A DNA stretch of 64,000 nucleotides from Qipengyuania sp. JC766 (GCF_040717445.1 NZ_JBFEFL010000001.1:434001-498000); one strand, 5' to 3'; shown: positions 8,962-18,746, counted from the stretch's first letter. A program made the numbers and translations. Notes: generated from the sequence alone by a model not told the origin.

Positions 8962-9323
8962 ACCTGATTCAGACACTCGAAGCCGAGGCGATCGAAAACC
9001 TCGGCAAGGACATTCCGGATTTCCGTGCGGGCGACACCGTGCGCGTCGGCGTGAAGGTCGTCGAAGGCCAGCGCGAGCGCGTGCAGAACTTCGAAGGCGT
9101 GGTCATCGCGCGGTCGAACCGCGGCATGGGTTCCAACTTCACCGTGCGCAAGATGAGCTTCGGCGAAGGCGTGGAGCGCGTATTCCCGCTCTACTCGCCG
9201 ATCGTGGACAGCGTGACGGTGGTCCGTCGCGGCGTCGTGCGTCGTGCGAAGCTGTATTACCTGCGCGGCCGCACCGGCAAGAGCGCGCGTATCGCGGAGC
9301 GTCGGGACAACGTTAAGGCCTGA
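8958..9323 (+). CDS. rplS: 50S ribosomal protein L19
   Basis: Large-subunit protein near the subunit interface. The 121-residue product opens with a GTG codon ([15 protein letters not shown]) and carries the family core [18 protein letters not shown] and [20 protein letters not shown], ending [14 protein letters not shown]. The GTG start is supported by the GTGA overlap with trmD and an upstream AAGGA. It is the last gene of the ffh operon and is followed directly by an intrinsic terminator. Confidence 0.97.
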   Translation: MNLIQTLEAEAIENLGKDIPDFRAGDTVRVGVKVVEGQRERVQNFEGVVIARSNRGMGSNFTVRKMSFGEGVERVFPLYSPIVDSVTVVRRGVVRRAKLYYLRGRTGKSARIAERRDNVKA

Positions 9324-9352
9324 TCCCGGCACACACTTCAGTTTGACGAAAG

Positions 9353-9388
9353 GGCGCTCCGGCTTACAAGCCGGGGCGCCTTTTCTTT
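9353..9388 (+). terminator. Intrinsic terminator of the ffh-rplS operon
   Basis: Arms 9353-9364 and 9369-9380 (GGCGCTCCGGCT / AGCCGGGGCGCC, one G-U pair) form a 12-bp stem with a four-base loop, followed by TTTTCTTTTG. It separates rplS from the next gene. Confidence 0.93.
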
Positions 9389-9416
9389 TGTTGTCTGAAC
9401 GGGGTCCATCCTTGCA

Positions 9417-11678
9417 ATGCGTTACCTGCTTACTGCCGTCGCTCCTCTCGCCCTCGGCCTGGCTCTCGCCACACCGCTCGCTGCGCAGGAGCGTCCCGCG
9501 ATGAACGAGCAGGCACAAGGATCGACCCTGTCCTTCGAACGGGTCTTCGCCAGTCCCAGCCTCGACGGCGCCAGCCCGCGGCAGGCGAAGCTTTCGCCCG
9601 ACGGGCGATACCTCACCCTGCTGCGTAACCGGGCCGACGACCGCGAGCGGTACGATTTGTGGGGCTACGACCGCGAGAGCGGCGAATGGACCATGCTGGT
9701 CGACAGCGAAGCGCTGGGATCGGGCCGCGAACTGTCCGAAGACGAGAAGATGCAGCGCGAACGTGCGCGCGTCGGCAATCTCAAGGGCATCATCAACTAC
9801 CAGTGGAATTCCGACGGCAGCGGCGTGCTGGTCCCGCTCGACGGTGACCTGTATCTCGCGCGGCTCGACGGGAGCGTCACCCGGCTGACCGATACCGAGG
9901 AAAGCGAACTCAATCCCAAGCTGAGCGAGGAGGGCGGCTACGTCTCGTTCGTGCGCGACCGGCAGCTGTGGGTCGGCGAGGTGGGGAGCGAAGCCGCGCC
10001 GATCACGCCGAAGGAAGGCGAGACGATCCGCTGGGGTGAGGCGGAATTCGTCGCGCAGGAGGAAATGGGCCGGCTGACCGGATACTGGTGGTCACCCGAC
10101 GACAGCCGCCTTGCCGTCCAGCGCACCGACGAAAGCCCCGTCGGCATCGTCACGCGGGCCGCGATCGGCGCGACCGGGACGCGCGTGTTCGACCAGCGCT
10201 ATCCGGTGGCGGGCAGCGACAACGCGATCGTCGAACTCTACGTTATGGATCCCGATGGCGGAAACCGGGTGAAGGTGGACCTTGGAGACGAGACGGATAT
10301 CTATCTCGCCCGGGTGGACTGGGCGCCGGACGGTTCGCTCTACGTCCAGCGGCAGGACCGCGAGCAGACCCTGCTGGACCTCCTCCGCGTCGATCCCGCG
10401 ACCGGGGAAACCAGCCTGGCCCTGCGCGAGCGCGCGGCCGAGAATTACTGGATCAACCTGTCTGACAATTACCGCTTCCTGGCCGATGGCTCGCTCGTCT
10501 GGTGGTCGGAGCGCGACGGGTTCGGCCATCTCTACCGGATCGTGTTCGACGAGGACGGCGTACCGGGGGAGACGACGAAGCTCACCAGCGGCAATTACGT
10601 CGTCACCTCGCTGGTCGGGGTGGACGAGAATGCGGGCCGGGTGTTCTTCACCGCCAATGCTGACAATGTGCTCGAACAGCAGGTCTACTCCGTCCCGCTC
10701 GCGGGCGGCACGCGCCAGCGGCTGACGGAAGAGGGTTTTACGCACGGGGCCAGCATGGACCGGGACGGGCGCACCCTGCTGGTCAGCCGGTCCTCGCACA
10801 ACCAGCCGCCGCAGTCCTATTTCGCCGATGCCGCAGGCAACCGCCTGACCTGGGTGGAAGAGAATGCGCTGGATGCGGACCACCCTTACGCCCCGTTCCT
10901 CGCCAGCCACGAGCCGGCGCGTTACGGCACGATCGCGACGCAGGACGGCACCGACCTGTTCTGGAAGATGGTCACGCCGAAGATGGAGCCGGGCAAGCGG
11001 TACCCGGTGTTCTACCACCACTATAGCGGGCCGGGTCCGCAGATCGTGACCCATGGCTGGGACGGCGCGCTGCAGCAGGCGGTGGTCGATGCGGGCTACA
11101 TCTGGTTCGAGCTCGACAATCGCGGCAGCGCCAATCGGGGCGTCGCTTTCGAGCAGCCTCTCTATCACGCGATGGGCGGGGTCGAGGTGCGCGACCAGAA
11201 GCTGGGCGCGGAATACCTGAAGACGCTCGACTTCGTCGATCCGGACAAGATCGCGCTCTATGGCTGGTCCTATGGCGGGTACATGACCCTGAAGCAGTTG
11301 CAGGCCGATCCGGGCCTGTATGCGGCCGGCGTCTCCGGCGCACCGGTGACCAAGTGGGAGCTTTACGACACGCACTATACCGAGCGTTTCATGGGCAATC
11401 CGAACGTGGTCCCCGAAGCCTACGAGGCGGCGAGCGCCATCCCGGAAGCGACGAAGATCGCCGATCCGCTGCTGCTGATCCACGGCATGGCGGACGACAA
11501 CGTGGTGTTCGAGAATTCGAGCGAGCTGATTTCCGTCCTGCAGGAAGGCAACGTGCCGTTCGAGATGATGCTGTATCCTGGCTACACCCACCGGGTGAGC
11601 GGCGAGAACATCAGCCCGCATCTGTGGAACACGATCTTCCGCTTCCTAGAAAGCCACGGGGTGACCCCGCCGGAATAA
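9417..11678 (+). CDS. Exported S9-family dipeptidyl peptidase (DPP-IV-like)
   Basis: A 753-residue serine peptidase predicted to release N-terminal dipeptides in the periplasm or at the cell surface. The N-terminus is a clean Sec signal ending near PLAAQ (residue 23). Residues 40-480 form the DPP-IV N-terminal beta-propeller (repeats such as KLSPDGRYL and YWWSPDDSRLA). The C-terminal alpha/beta-hydrolase domain has the nucleophile in GWSYGGY (Ser618), an acid in ADDNV (Asp693 or 694) and a His in YTHRVSG (His725). The propeller GRLTGYWW follows an EE pair (VAQEEMGR), like the double-Glu dipeptidyl motif. It has its own start after the rplS terminator and lies 4 nt before the permease gene. 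Confidence 0.93.
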   Translation: MRYLLTAVAPLALGLALATPLAAQERPAMNEQAQGSTLSFERVFASPSLDGASPRQAKLSPDGRYLTLLRNRADDRERYDLWGYDRESGEWTMLVDSEALGSGRELSEDEKMQRERARVGNLKGIINYQWNSDGSGVLVPLDGDLYLARLDGSVTRLTDTEESELNPKLSEEGGYVSFVRDRQLWVGEVGSEAAPITPKEGETIRWGEAEFVAQEEMGRLTGYWWSPDDSRLAVQRTDESPVGIVTRAAIGATGTRVFDQRYPVAGSDNAIVELYVMDPDGGNRVKVDLGDETDIYLARVDWAPDGSLYVQRQDREQTLLDLLRVDPATGETSLALRERAAENYWINLSDNYRFLADGSLVWWSERDGFGHLYRIVFDEDGVPGETTKLTSGNYVVTSLVGVDENAGRVFFTANADNVLEQQVYSVPLAGGTRQRLTEEGFTHGASMDRDGRTLLVSRSSHNQPPQSYFADAAGNRLTWVEENALDADHPYAPFLASHEPARYGTIATQDGTDLFWKMVTPKMEPGKRYPVFYHHYSGPGPQIVTHGWDGALQQAVVDAGYIWFELDNRGSANRGVAFEQPLYHAMGGVEVRDQKLGAEYLKTLDFVDPDKIALYGWSYGGYMTLKQLQADPGLYAAGVSGAPVTKWELYDTHYTERFMGNPNVVPEAYEAASAIPEATKIADPLLLIHGMADDNVVFENSSELISVLQEGNVPFEMMLYPGYTHRVSGENISPHLWNTIFRFLESHGVTPPE

Positions 11679-11682
11679 GGCC

Positions 11683-12870
11683 ATGGGCGGGCGGACATCC
11701 GGACAGGGCAAAATCGGCTTTGCCGCCGTGTGGGCCATCGCGGTGGGCGGCATGGTCGGCGGTGGGATCTTCTCGACGCTTGGCGTGGTGATTTCCCACG
11801 CCGGCAAGTGGGCGGCCGTCAGCTTCGTCATCGGCGGCCTCATCGCCTATGCCACGGGACACAGCCTCGCCGCGCTGACGGTGGACAAGGACGAGCCGGG
11901 CGGGATCTACAGCTTTTTGCGCGATACCGGTCGGAAACGGATCGCCCGGACATCGGCCTGGGTGCTGCTGACAGGCTACGTCCTGACCTCCGCCGTCTAC
12001 GCCTTCACCTTCGGCGCCTATGTCGGAAACGTGCTCGGCGGACCGGCATGGCTTCCGCCCGCCATGGCGAGCGGCGCGATCTTGGCGATGACGGTATTGA
12101 ACTTGCGCGGCGCGGGGCAGGCGACAGGGGTCGAGATCGGCATCGTGGTCGTGAAACTGCTGATACTCGCCGGGCTCGCCGGGCTCGGCCTCTCGCAGTT
12201 CGAAGCCGCGAAGCTGGAAATTTCCGCGCAGCCGGGCCTGCTCGGCATCGTGATCGGCGCGGCGAGCGTCTTCATGGCCTATGAGGGCTTCGAACTGCTA
12301 GCCTACGATTACGAGGAGATGGAGGACCGCAAGGCCCTGATGGGGCGGATCATGCCCTGGGCGATCGGCAGCGCCGCGCTGATCTACGTGCTGGTGGCCT
12401 TGGCCGTGCCGATGCTGACGGGCACCAAGACGGTCATCGAGGATGGCGAGATCGCGCTGGCCAATGCCGGCCAGGCAGCGCTGGGCACCCCCGGGCTGAT
12501 CGCGGTGACGCTGGCCGCGGCCCTGTCCACCGTTTCGGCGATCAACGCCACGCTGTTTTCCTCCGCGCGGCTGGCAAAGGAAGTGGCGCAGGACGGGGAC
12601 CTGCCGGACCGGTTCGCGGCCAGCAATTCGCAGGGCGCGCCGTCAGCGGCGGTCCTGCTGATCGCGGTGCCAGCACTGGTGCTGGCGGTCATCGGCGGGC
12701 TGTCGGGCCTCGTCAGTGCGGCCAGCCTCGTCTTCCTGACGGTGTTCGGCGTCCTCAACCTCCTCGCTTGGCGCGAGGGTGTCGGCAAGCGGTGGATTAC
12801 GCTGCCCGGCGCGCTCGGATCGTTCGCCGCCCTTGGCGTGCTGGCACTGGACCTCGCCGGACTGGTCTAG
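11683..12870 (+). CDS. APC-superfamily amino acid permease
   Basis: A 395-residue inner-membrane transporter, probably for amino acids or a related amine. The start of the first helix carries the APC-type GGMVGGGIFSTLG motif (about residues 22-34), and about 11 hydrophobic segments can be traced through to the C-terminus, including YEGFELLAYDYEEMED near residue 205, similar to the mid-protein motif of this superfamily. It is shorter than the usual 430-480. The gene follows the S9 peptidase by 4 nt, so peptide cleavage and uptake of the products may be linked. The substrate cannot be read from the sequence. Confidence 0.9.
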   Translation: MGGRTSGQGKIGFAAVWAIAVGGMVGGGIFSTLGVVISHAGKWAAVSFVIGGLIAYATGHSLAALTVDKDEPGGIYSFLRDTGRKRIARTSAWVLLTGYVLTSAVYAFTFGAYVGNVLGGPAWLPPAMASGAILAMTVLNLRGAGQATGVEIGIVVVKLLILAGLAGLGLSQFEAAKLEISAQPGLLGIVIGAASVFMAYEGFELLAYDYEEMEDRKALMGRIMPWAIGSAALIYVLVALAVPMLTGTKTVIEDGEIALANAGQAALGTPGLIAVTLAAALSTVSAINATLFSSARLAKEVAQDGDLPDRFAASNSQGAPSAAVLLIAVPALVLAVIGGLSGLVSAASLVFLTVFGVLNLLAWREGVGKRWITLPGALGSFAALGVLALDLAGLV

Positions 12871-12949
12871 GCCTTCGCCTTCGAATGCACGCTTGCGGGC
12901 ATGGCTGCAGTCGCTATCTCGGCCCGCGAAGACGAACAGGAGCGAATGA

Positions 12950-13975
12950 ATGGGCTATCGGGTAGCCGTTGTCGGCGCGACGGGGAATGTCGGGCGCGAA
13001 ATGATGCAGATCCTGGCGGAGCGCGAGTTCCCCTGCGACGAGGTGGCAGCCGTCGCCAGCAGCCGCTCGCAGGGCGTCGAAGTCGAATTCGGCGACACCG
13101 GGCGAATGCTGAAGTGCAAGAACATCGAGCATTTCGACTGGTCCGGCTGGGACATCGCGCTTTTCGCCGCGGGAAGCGGCCCGGCGAAGGAATACGCGCC
13201 CAAGGCGGCCGCGGCCGGCTGCGTGGTGATCGACAACAGCTCGCTCTACCGAATGGAGCCTGACGTGCCGCTGATCGTGCCGGAAGTGAACCCGGACGCG
13301 ATCGACGGATACACCCAGCGCAACATCATCGCCAATCCCAACTGCTCGACCGCGCAGCTGGTCGTCGCGCTCAAGCCGCTGCACGATGCGGCGAAGATCA
13401 AGCGCGTCGTCGTCAGCACCTACCAGTCCGTTTCGGGCGCGGGGAAGGCGGGGATGGACGAACTGTTCAACCAGAGCCGCGCGATCTTCGTCGGCGACCC
13501 GGTGGAGCCGGTCGCTTTCACCAAGCAGATCGCCTTCAACGTCATCCCGCATATCGACGTGTTCCTGGACGACGGATCGACCAAGGAAGAATGGAAGATG
13601 GTGGTCGAGACCAAGAAGATCCTCGACCCCAAGATCAAGCTCAACGCGACCTGCGTGCGCGTGCCGGTGTTCGTCGGCCATTCCGAGGCGGTGAATATCG
13701 AGTTCGAGAACGAGATTTCCGCCGATCACGCGCTCGATATCCTGCGCGAGGCGCCCGGCTGCATGGTCGTCGACAAGCGCGAGGACGGCGGATACGTCAC
13801 GCCGGTGGAAAGCGCCGGGGACGGTGCCACCTATATCAGCCGCGTGCGCGAGGACCCGACGGTCGAGAACGGGCTGACGCTCTGGTGCGTGTCCGACAAC
13901 CTGCGTAAGGGAGCGGCGCTGAACGCGGTGCAGATCGCCGAACTGCTCGGCCGCCGGCACCTGAAGAAAGGCTGA
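12950..13975 (+). CDS. asd: Aspartate-semialdehyde dehydrogenase
   Basis: NADPH-dependent reduction of aspartyl-phosphate to aspartate semialdehyde, the branch point to lysine/diaminopimelate, threonine and methionine. The 341-residue protein has the N-terminal VVGATGNVGREM nucleotide-binding loop, the catalytic Cys132 in NPNCSTAQ, the TYQSVSGAGKAG stretch and the VGHSEAVNIEFE region with the catalytic His. Two ATGs (12946 and 12950) are close together; the one at 12950 is in frame, with AGGAG at 12938-12942 as ribosome site. Confidence 0.97.
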   Translation: MGYRVAVVGATGNVGREMMQILAEREFPCDEVAAVASSRSQGVEVEFGDTGRMLKCKNIEHFDWSGWDIALFAAGSGPAKEYAPKAAAAGCVVIDNSSLYRMEPDVPLIVPEVNPDAIDGYTQRNIIANPNCSTAQLVVALKPLHDAAKIKRVVVSTYQSVSGAGKAGMDELFNQSRAIFVGDPVEPVAFTKQIAFNVIPHIDVFLDDGSTKEEWKMVVETKKILDPKIKLNATCVRVPVFVGHSEAVNIEFENEISADHALDILREAPGCMVVDKREDGGYVTPVESAGDGATYISRVREDPTVENGLTLWCVSDNLRKGAALNAVQIAELLGRRHLKKG

Positions 13976-13991
13976 CACGAGGTCACTGATC

Positions 13992-14561
13992 ATGCGCGCC
14001 ATTGCCCTTGCCATCACCGCGTCGCTCCTCATGCTGGGGGCATGCGACAATGCGGCCGAGCAGCAGGATGCCGATGACCTGCCTGGCACGCCCAAGATGG
14101 CGACCGATGCGCCCGGGTCGATCCGCCTGACGGGGCCGGAAATCACGGTCATGGGCCCGATGGGTGCGACGCTGGGCAACAATGCCCCGCGCGATCAGGT
14201 CGAAGCGGAACTGGCGAAGAGCCTCGGCCCCGTGGCAGAACGCGGACGCAACGAGGAATGCGGCGCGGGGCCTGTCGAATCGAGCCGGTTCGATGGCGGC
14301 CTGACGATCAACTTCCAGGACGGCCGGATGGCCGGATGGGTGCTCGAGCAAGGCGATGCGGACATCGCCACAAAGGACGGCGGCATCACCGTTGGCAGCA
14401 GCTTCGCCGAACTCGACGCGGCCTACACCGTCGAACTGGTGGACAGCACGCTGGGTGACGAATTCACGACCGGCGAGGGCATCAACGGCTTCCTGACGGG
14501 CGAGGGCGATGCCCGGACGGTCGAGAGCCTGTATGCGGGCACGACCTGCTTCTTCCGGTGA
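13992..14561 (+). CDS. Predicted lipoprotein of unknown function
   Basis: A 189-residue protein with a signal peptide ending in lipobox LGAC (LLMLGACDN, Cys18), an acidic linker, and a globular part with GSIRLTGPEITVMGPMGATLG, NNAPRDQVEAELAKSLG and a closing TTCFFR. Two Cys residues beyond the lipidated one (in EECGAG and TTCFF) could form a disulfide. I do not recognise the family. It follows asd by 16 nt and overlaps the next hydrolase by 4 nt (GTGA), so these genes are probably co-transcribed. Confidence 0.75.
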   Translation: MRAIALAITASLLMLGACDNAAEQQDADDLPGTPKMATDAPGSIRLTGPEITVMGPMGATLGNNAPRDQVEAELAKSLGPVAERGRNEECGAGPVESSRFDGGLTINFQDGRMAGWVLEQGDADIATKDGGITVGSSFAELDAAYTVELVDSTLGDEFTTGEGINGFLTGEGDARTVESLYAGTTCFFR

Positions 14562-15313
14562 AGACCGAACGTTTCACCAGTTTCGACGGTACCGAACTCG
14601 CCCTGCATCGCACGGGCGCGGGTGTCCCGTTCGTCCTGCTCCACGGCCTGTTTTCCAGTGCGCAGATGAACTGGATAAAGTGGGGCCATGCGGAGCGGAT
14701 TGCCGGGGCCGGATACGAAGTGCTGATGCCCGACTTCCGCGTGCATGGGGAAAGCGAGGCACCGCACGATCCGGACAGATATCCGCGCAACGTGCTGGTG
14801 CGCGACGTGGTCGCGCTGGTCGAGCATCTGGGTCTGGAAAGCTACGTGCTGGGCGGGTTCTCGCTGGGTGCGCGCACCTCGCTCCATGCCGTGGGGCAGG
14901 GGCTGCTGACCCCGGACCGGCTGGTGATCGGCGGAATGGGTACGGCGGGGCTTGGCGAATGGTCCGACCGCTCCGCCTTCTTCCTGCGCGTCATCGACGA
15001 ATTCGAGGCCATACCGCGCGGCGATCCGGCCTATTTCTCCATGCAGTTCCTGAAGTCGCAAGGCGTGGACCGCGTCGCCGCGCGCCTGCTGCTGCAGAGC
15101 CTGCCCGACATGGACCTGGCCGATCTGGCCAACGTCACCATGCCGACGTTGGTCGTGTGCGGGGACGAGGACCGCGACAACGGATCCGCGGAAGAGCTGG
15201 CGAAGCTCCTTCCCGATGCGCGATACGTCGCGGTTCCGGGCACGCACATGTCCAGCGTCACCAAACCCGATCTGGGGCGGGCGATCGCGGACTGGCTCGG
15301 CGATCGCGCTTGA
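14558..15313 (+). CDS. Alpha/beta-fold hydrolase
   Basis: A 251-residue cytoplasmic alpha/beta hydrolase without signal peptide. It shows FVLLHGLFSS (oxyanion region near residue 27), the nucleophile elbow GGFSLGART (Ser near 106), the acid in VVCGDEDRDNG (near 205) and the catalytic His in VPGTHMSSV (near 228). The start is GTG, fixed by the 4-nt overlap with the preceding lipoprotein. Substrate is not predictable; esterase or lactonase activity is typical of such proteins. Confidence 0.88.
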   Translation: MKTERFTSFDGTELALHRTGAGVPFVLLHGLFSSAQMNWIKWGHAERIAGAGYEVLMPDFRVHGESEAPHDPDRYPRNVLVRDVVALVEHLGLESYVLGGFSLGARTSLHAVGQGLLTPDRLVIGGMGTAGLGEWSDRSAFFLRVIDEFEAIPRGDPAYFSMQFLKSQGVDRVAARLLLQSLPDMDLADLANVTMPTLVVCGDEDRDNGSAEELAKLLPDARYVAVPGTHMSSVTKPDLGRAIADWLGDRA

Positions 15314-15380
15314 TTATCGCCGCGTCGCGGTTCAAATCTGTTTTCAGTTGAAACCCGATACCATCCATAGGATTTTCCGC

Positions 15381-17225
15381 ATGAAACTTCTTCGCACTTC
15401 GCTCGCCGCGCTGGCCATTTCGCTTGCCACGCCCGCGATCGCACAGGACGGCATGGCGACTGCGGAGGCCACAGCCGACTTCCCGATGACCGCGCAGGGT
15501 GCCGCCGACTGGGTCGCGATGGTCGAGCGAGAAATGTTCGATTACTCGATCCGCGCGAGCCGGGTGTACTGGGTCAACAGCACCTACCTTACGCACGATA
15601 CCGACGCGATGGCGGCGGAAGTCGGCGCGGAAGGAACCGAGATGTCGGTCAACTTCGCGCTGGAGGCGGCAAAATACGCGCAGGTTCCCGGGCTCGACCC
15701 GGAAGTCGCCCGCAAGCTCGACATCCTTCGCAACGGCATCGTCCTGCCGGCGCCGACCACGGACGGCGCGGCGACGGAGCTGAACGAGATCGCGACCAGC
15801 CTCAACAGCCAGTACGGCAAGGGCAAGGGCACGCTGAACGGCGAGGAGATCAACGGATCGGACATTGAGGCGGAGATGGGCAATCTCGACCACACGCCCG
15901 AGGAATATGCCGAGATGTGGGCCAGCTGGCACACCAATGTCGGCGCGCCGATGAAGGAAGACTACGCGCGGATGGTGGAGATCGCCAACGAGGGCGCGGC
16001 CGAACTCGGCTTCGACAATGTCGGCACCATGTGGCGCAGCGGATACGACATGCCGCCGGAGGAATTCACCGCCGATCTCGAACGCATGTGGCAGGAGGTG
16101 AAGCCGCTCTACATCGCGCTGCACACCTATGTGCGCGGCAAGCTGAACGAGAAGTACGGGGACGCGATCCAGCCCGCGACAGGCCCGATCCGCGCCGACC
16201 TGCTGGGCAATATGTGGGCGCAGGAATGGGGCAATATCTACCCGCTCGTCGCGCCCGAGGGATCGGGTGACCTCGGCTACGACCTGACCGACCTGATCGT
16301 GGAGAAGGGATACAGCGAAACCGACATGGTGCGCGTGGGCGAGCAGTTCTTCAGCTCGCTCGGCTTCGAGCCGCTGCCCGAGACGTTCTACGAGCGCAGC
16401 CAGTTCGTGAAGCCCGCCGACCGCGAAGTGGTCTGCCACGCCAGCGCGTGGGATATCGACAACAAGGACGATATCCGGATCAAGATGTGCATCAAGAAAA
16501 ATGCCGACGACTTCATCACGATCCACCACGAACTGGGCCACAACTACTACCAGCGCGCCTACAAGGAGCAGGATCCGCTGCACCTGAACGGCGCGAATGA
16601 CGGCTTCCACGAAGCGATCGGCGACATGATCGCGCTGTCCATCACGCCCGAATACCTCGTCCAGATCGACATGCTGGATCGTGCGGACGTGCCGGGCGCG
16701 GACAAGGATATCGGCCTGCTGCTGCGGCAGGCGATGGACAAGATCGCCTTCCTCCCCTTCGGCCTGCTGGTCGACAAGTGGCGCTGGGGCGTGTTCGACG
16801 GCTCGATCTCGCCCGCCCAGTACAACACGGCGTGGCACGAGCTGAAGCGCGAGTACCAGGGCATCACCCCGCCGGTCGACCGGCCGGCCGATGCCTTCGA
16901 CCCGGGCGCGAAGTACCACATCCCGGGCAACACGCCCTACACGCGTTACTTCCTCGCTCGCATCCTGCAGTTCCAGTTCTACAAGGCGGCCTGCGACCAG
17001 GCCGGCTGGGAAGGGCCGCTGCACCGCTGTTCCTTCTACGGCAACGAGGAAGTGGGCGAGAACCTCAACGCCATGCTCGAAATGGGCGCCAGCAAACCCT
17101 GGCCCGATGCGCTGGAAGCCTTTACCGGCACGCGCGAGATGAGCGGGCAGGCGCTGGTCGAGTATTTCGCACCACTGAAGGCGTGGCTCGACGAGCAGAA
17201 CGCGGGCATGGAAAGCGGCTGGTAG
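15381..17225 (+). CDS. Exported M2-family zinc peptidase (ACE-like dipeptidyl carboxypeptidase)
   Basis: A 614-residue zinc metallopeptidase related to angiotensin-converting enzyme, expected to remove C-terminal dipeptides in the periplasm. A signal peptide ends around TPAIAQD (residue 22). The zinc site is HELGH at 383-387, with the third ligand Glu in HEAIGDMIALS about 25 residues later. The M2-type VYWVNSTYLTHDTDAM, QPATGPIRADLLGNMWAQEW and YHIPGNTPYTRYFLARILQFQFY blocks are all present. The frame is open further upstream, but only the ATG at 15381, 9 nt after AGGA, gives a signal peptide. Confidence 0.95.
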   Translation: MKLLRTSLAALAISLATPAIAQDGMATAEATADFPMTAQGAADWVAMVEREMFDYSIRASRVYWVNSTYLTHDTDAMAAEVGAEGTEMSVNFALEAAKYAQVPGLDPEVARKLDILRNGIVLPAPTTDGAATELNEIATSLNSQYGKGKGTLNGEEINGSDIEAEMGNLDHTPEEYAEMWASWHTNVGAPMKEDYARMVEIANEGAAELGFDNVGTMWRSGYDMPPEEFTADLERMWQEVKPLYIALHTYVRGKLNEKYGDAIQPATGPIRADLLGNMWAQEWGNIYPLVAPEGSGDLGYDLTDLIVEKGYSETDMVRVGEQFFSSLGFEPLPETFYERSQFVKPADREVVCHASAWDIDNKDDIRIKMCIKKNADDFITIHHELGHNYYQRAYKEQDPLHLNGANDGFHEAIGDMIALSITPEYLVQIDMLDRADVPGADKDIGLLLRQAMDKIAFLPFGLLVDKWRWGVFDGSISPAQYNTAWHELKREYQGITPPVDRPADAFDPGAKYHIPGNTPYTRYFLARILQFQFYKAACDQAGWEGPLHRCSFYGNEEVGENLNAMLEMGASKPWPDALEAFTGTREMSGQALVEYFAPLKAWLDEQNAGMESGW

Positions 17226-17271
17226 GCGGCGATATTCCCAAGCCGCGCCGTCTGGTGCTAGGGCAGGGCGC

Positions 17272-18285
17272 ATGATCGCGAAGCTCGTTCCCCTGGTCGT
17301 GCCGGCCCTGCTGGCGGCCGCCTGCGCGCCTGTCGGCGAAAGCGCCTCCGTGAGAGGAGAGCGGGGCCCGGGTGGCGCGCTGTTCGTGGCGAACAAGTTC
17401 GGCAACTCCCTGTCGAAGGTGGACCTCGCGAGCGGGGAGGAGACGCTGCGCGTCGAGAGCTGCGCGAACCCCCACGAGCTGGCGACGTCTCCGGACGACC
17501 GGCACGTGGCGCTTGCCTGCTATGGCGGTACGAGCGTCGATATCTTCCGCACGTCCGACCTCGAACGGATCGGGAGCATCGACCTCGGCGAGAACGCCCG
17601 CCCGCACGGTATCGTCTGGCACGCCAATGGCGACCTGTTCGCCACCGCCGAAGGCCAACGACGCGTCTATCGGATCGCGCGGCCACTGGACCCGGATGCG
17701 GAAGTCTTTGCCTTCGCCACCGGCAAGGAAGGGACCCACATGCTGGTGGTCTCGCCCGATGCGCGGCAGGCGTGGACGACCGACCTGGGATCGCGGACGG
17801 TAACGGCGGTGGACCTGGTCACGCGACGTGCCCCGCGTTCGGTCGAAGTGGGCGAGGAGCCCGAAGGCATCGCGCTTTCGCCCGACGGCAAGACGCTCTG
17901 GGTCTCGGCCCGCGGATCGGACAAGGCTTTCGCGCTGGACCCGCAGACGCTCGAAATCCGCAGCGAGATCGCGACGGGCGATTTTCCGCTGCGCATCGCA
18001 GTCCGGCCGCAGGGCGATTACGCCGTAACGGCGGACCTGCAGGACGGTGCGCTGACGGTCATCGACACGGCGAGCGCGCGGGCGGTGAGGAGCATTCCGG
18101 TATCGGGTCGGGAGGAAGCGGAGACTCGCTTCCAAGTCACCATATTGTGGTCCCCCGACGGCGACCGGATCTATGTCGCCGAAACCGGCACCGACACTAT
18201 CGCGGAAGTGGACTTCGCCAGCGGGCGGGTCCTGCGCCGCCTGGCGGTGGGCGACGGCGGGGACGGATTGGCCATCATCGAATGA
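17272..18285 (+). CDS. YncE-like beta-propeller lipoprotein
   Basis: A 337-residue exported protein with a lipobox (LAAACAP, Cys near residue 19) and repeated YVTN/cytochrome d1-like propeller blades: GALFVANKFGNSLSKVDLAS, HELATSPDDRHVALAC, HMLVVSPDARQAWTTDL, GIALSPDGKTLWVSARG and ILWSPDGDRIYVAETGTDT. Seven blades are plausible. No catalytic residues can be assigned; such proteins may act as binding scaffolds. Its stop overlaps the RimB-like gene by 4 nt (ATGA), which couples an exported protein to two cytoplasmic S6-modifying proteins. Confidence 0.85.
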   Translation: MIAKLVPLVVPALLAAACAPVGESASVRGERGPGGALFVANKFGNSLSKVDLASGEETLRVESCANPHELATSPDDRHVALACYGGTSVDIFRTSDLERIGSIDLGENARPHGIVWHANGDLFATAEGQRRVYRIARPLDPDAEVFAFATGKEGTHMLVVSPDARQAWTTDLGSRTVTAVDLVTRRAPRSVEVGEEPEGIALSPDGKTLWVSARGSDKAFALDPQTLEIRSEIATGDFPLRIAVRPQGDYAVTADLQDGALTVIDTASARAVRSIPVSGREEAETRFQVTILWSPDGDRIYVAETGTDTIAEVDFASGRVLRRLAVGDGGDGLAIIE

Positions 18286-18746
18286 CGAAGACACGCAACC
18301 AACTCCCCGTGGTCGGCTGGCGCGAGCTGATCCATCTGCCCGAGCTCGGCCTGCACGAGGTTCCGGGCAAGATCGATACCGGCGCGCGCACGTCCTCGCT
18401 GCACGCGGACGTGCTCGAGGAATTCGAGCGCGACGGGCAGCGATATGTGCGCTTCTCGGTCGATTTCCGGGAGCAGAAGGTCCGACAGATCTGCGAGGCC
18501 GTGCATGTCGACGTGCGCGGGATCACCAGCTCCAATGGCGAGAAGCAGATGCGCTATGTCATCAAGACCCCGATGCGCATCGGCGATGTCGAGTTCCGCG
18601 CCGAGATCAGCCTCGCGGACCGGTCCGACATGAAGTTCCCGATGCTGATCGGCCGTTCCTCGCTGCGGCGCAGGTTCGTCGTCGATTCCGGCTATTCGTG
18701 GCTGCAGACACCAGAGATAAAGACCGCCAGGGGTCACAAACCGTAA
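18282..18746 (+). CDS. rimB: RimB-like retropepsin-type protease ('ATP-dependent zinc protease' family)
   Basis: A 154-residue protein of the family often labelled ATP-dependent zinc protease. The KIDTGARTSSLHA motif near residue 31 is a retropepsin-like DTG active site, and the MLIGRSSLRRRFVVD segment is the family's second conserved block. I see no zinc-binding HExxH. In Pseudomonas, RimB acts with RimK on the glutamate tail of ribosomal protein S6; that role is inferred here from the neighbouring rimK. The ATG at 18282 overlaps the propeller gene by 4 nt, and the gene ends 9 nt before rimK. Confidence 0.85.
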   Translation: MTKTRNQLPVVGWRELIHLPELGLHEVPGKIDTGARTSSLHADVLEEFERDGQRYVRFSVDFREQKVRQICEAVHVDVRGITSSNGEKQMRYVIKTPMRIGDVEFRAEISLADRSDMKFPMLIGRSSLRRRFVVDSGYSWLQTPEIKTARGHKP

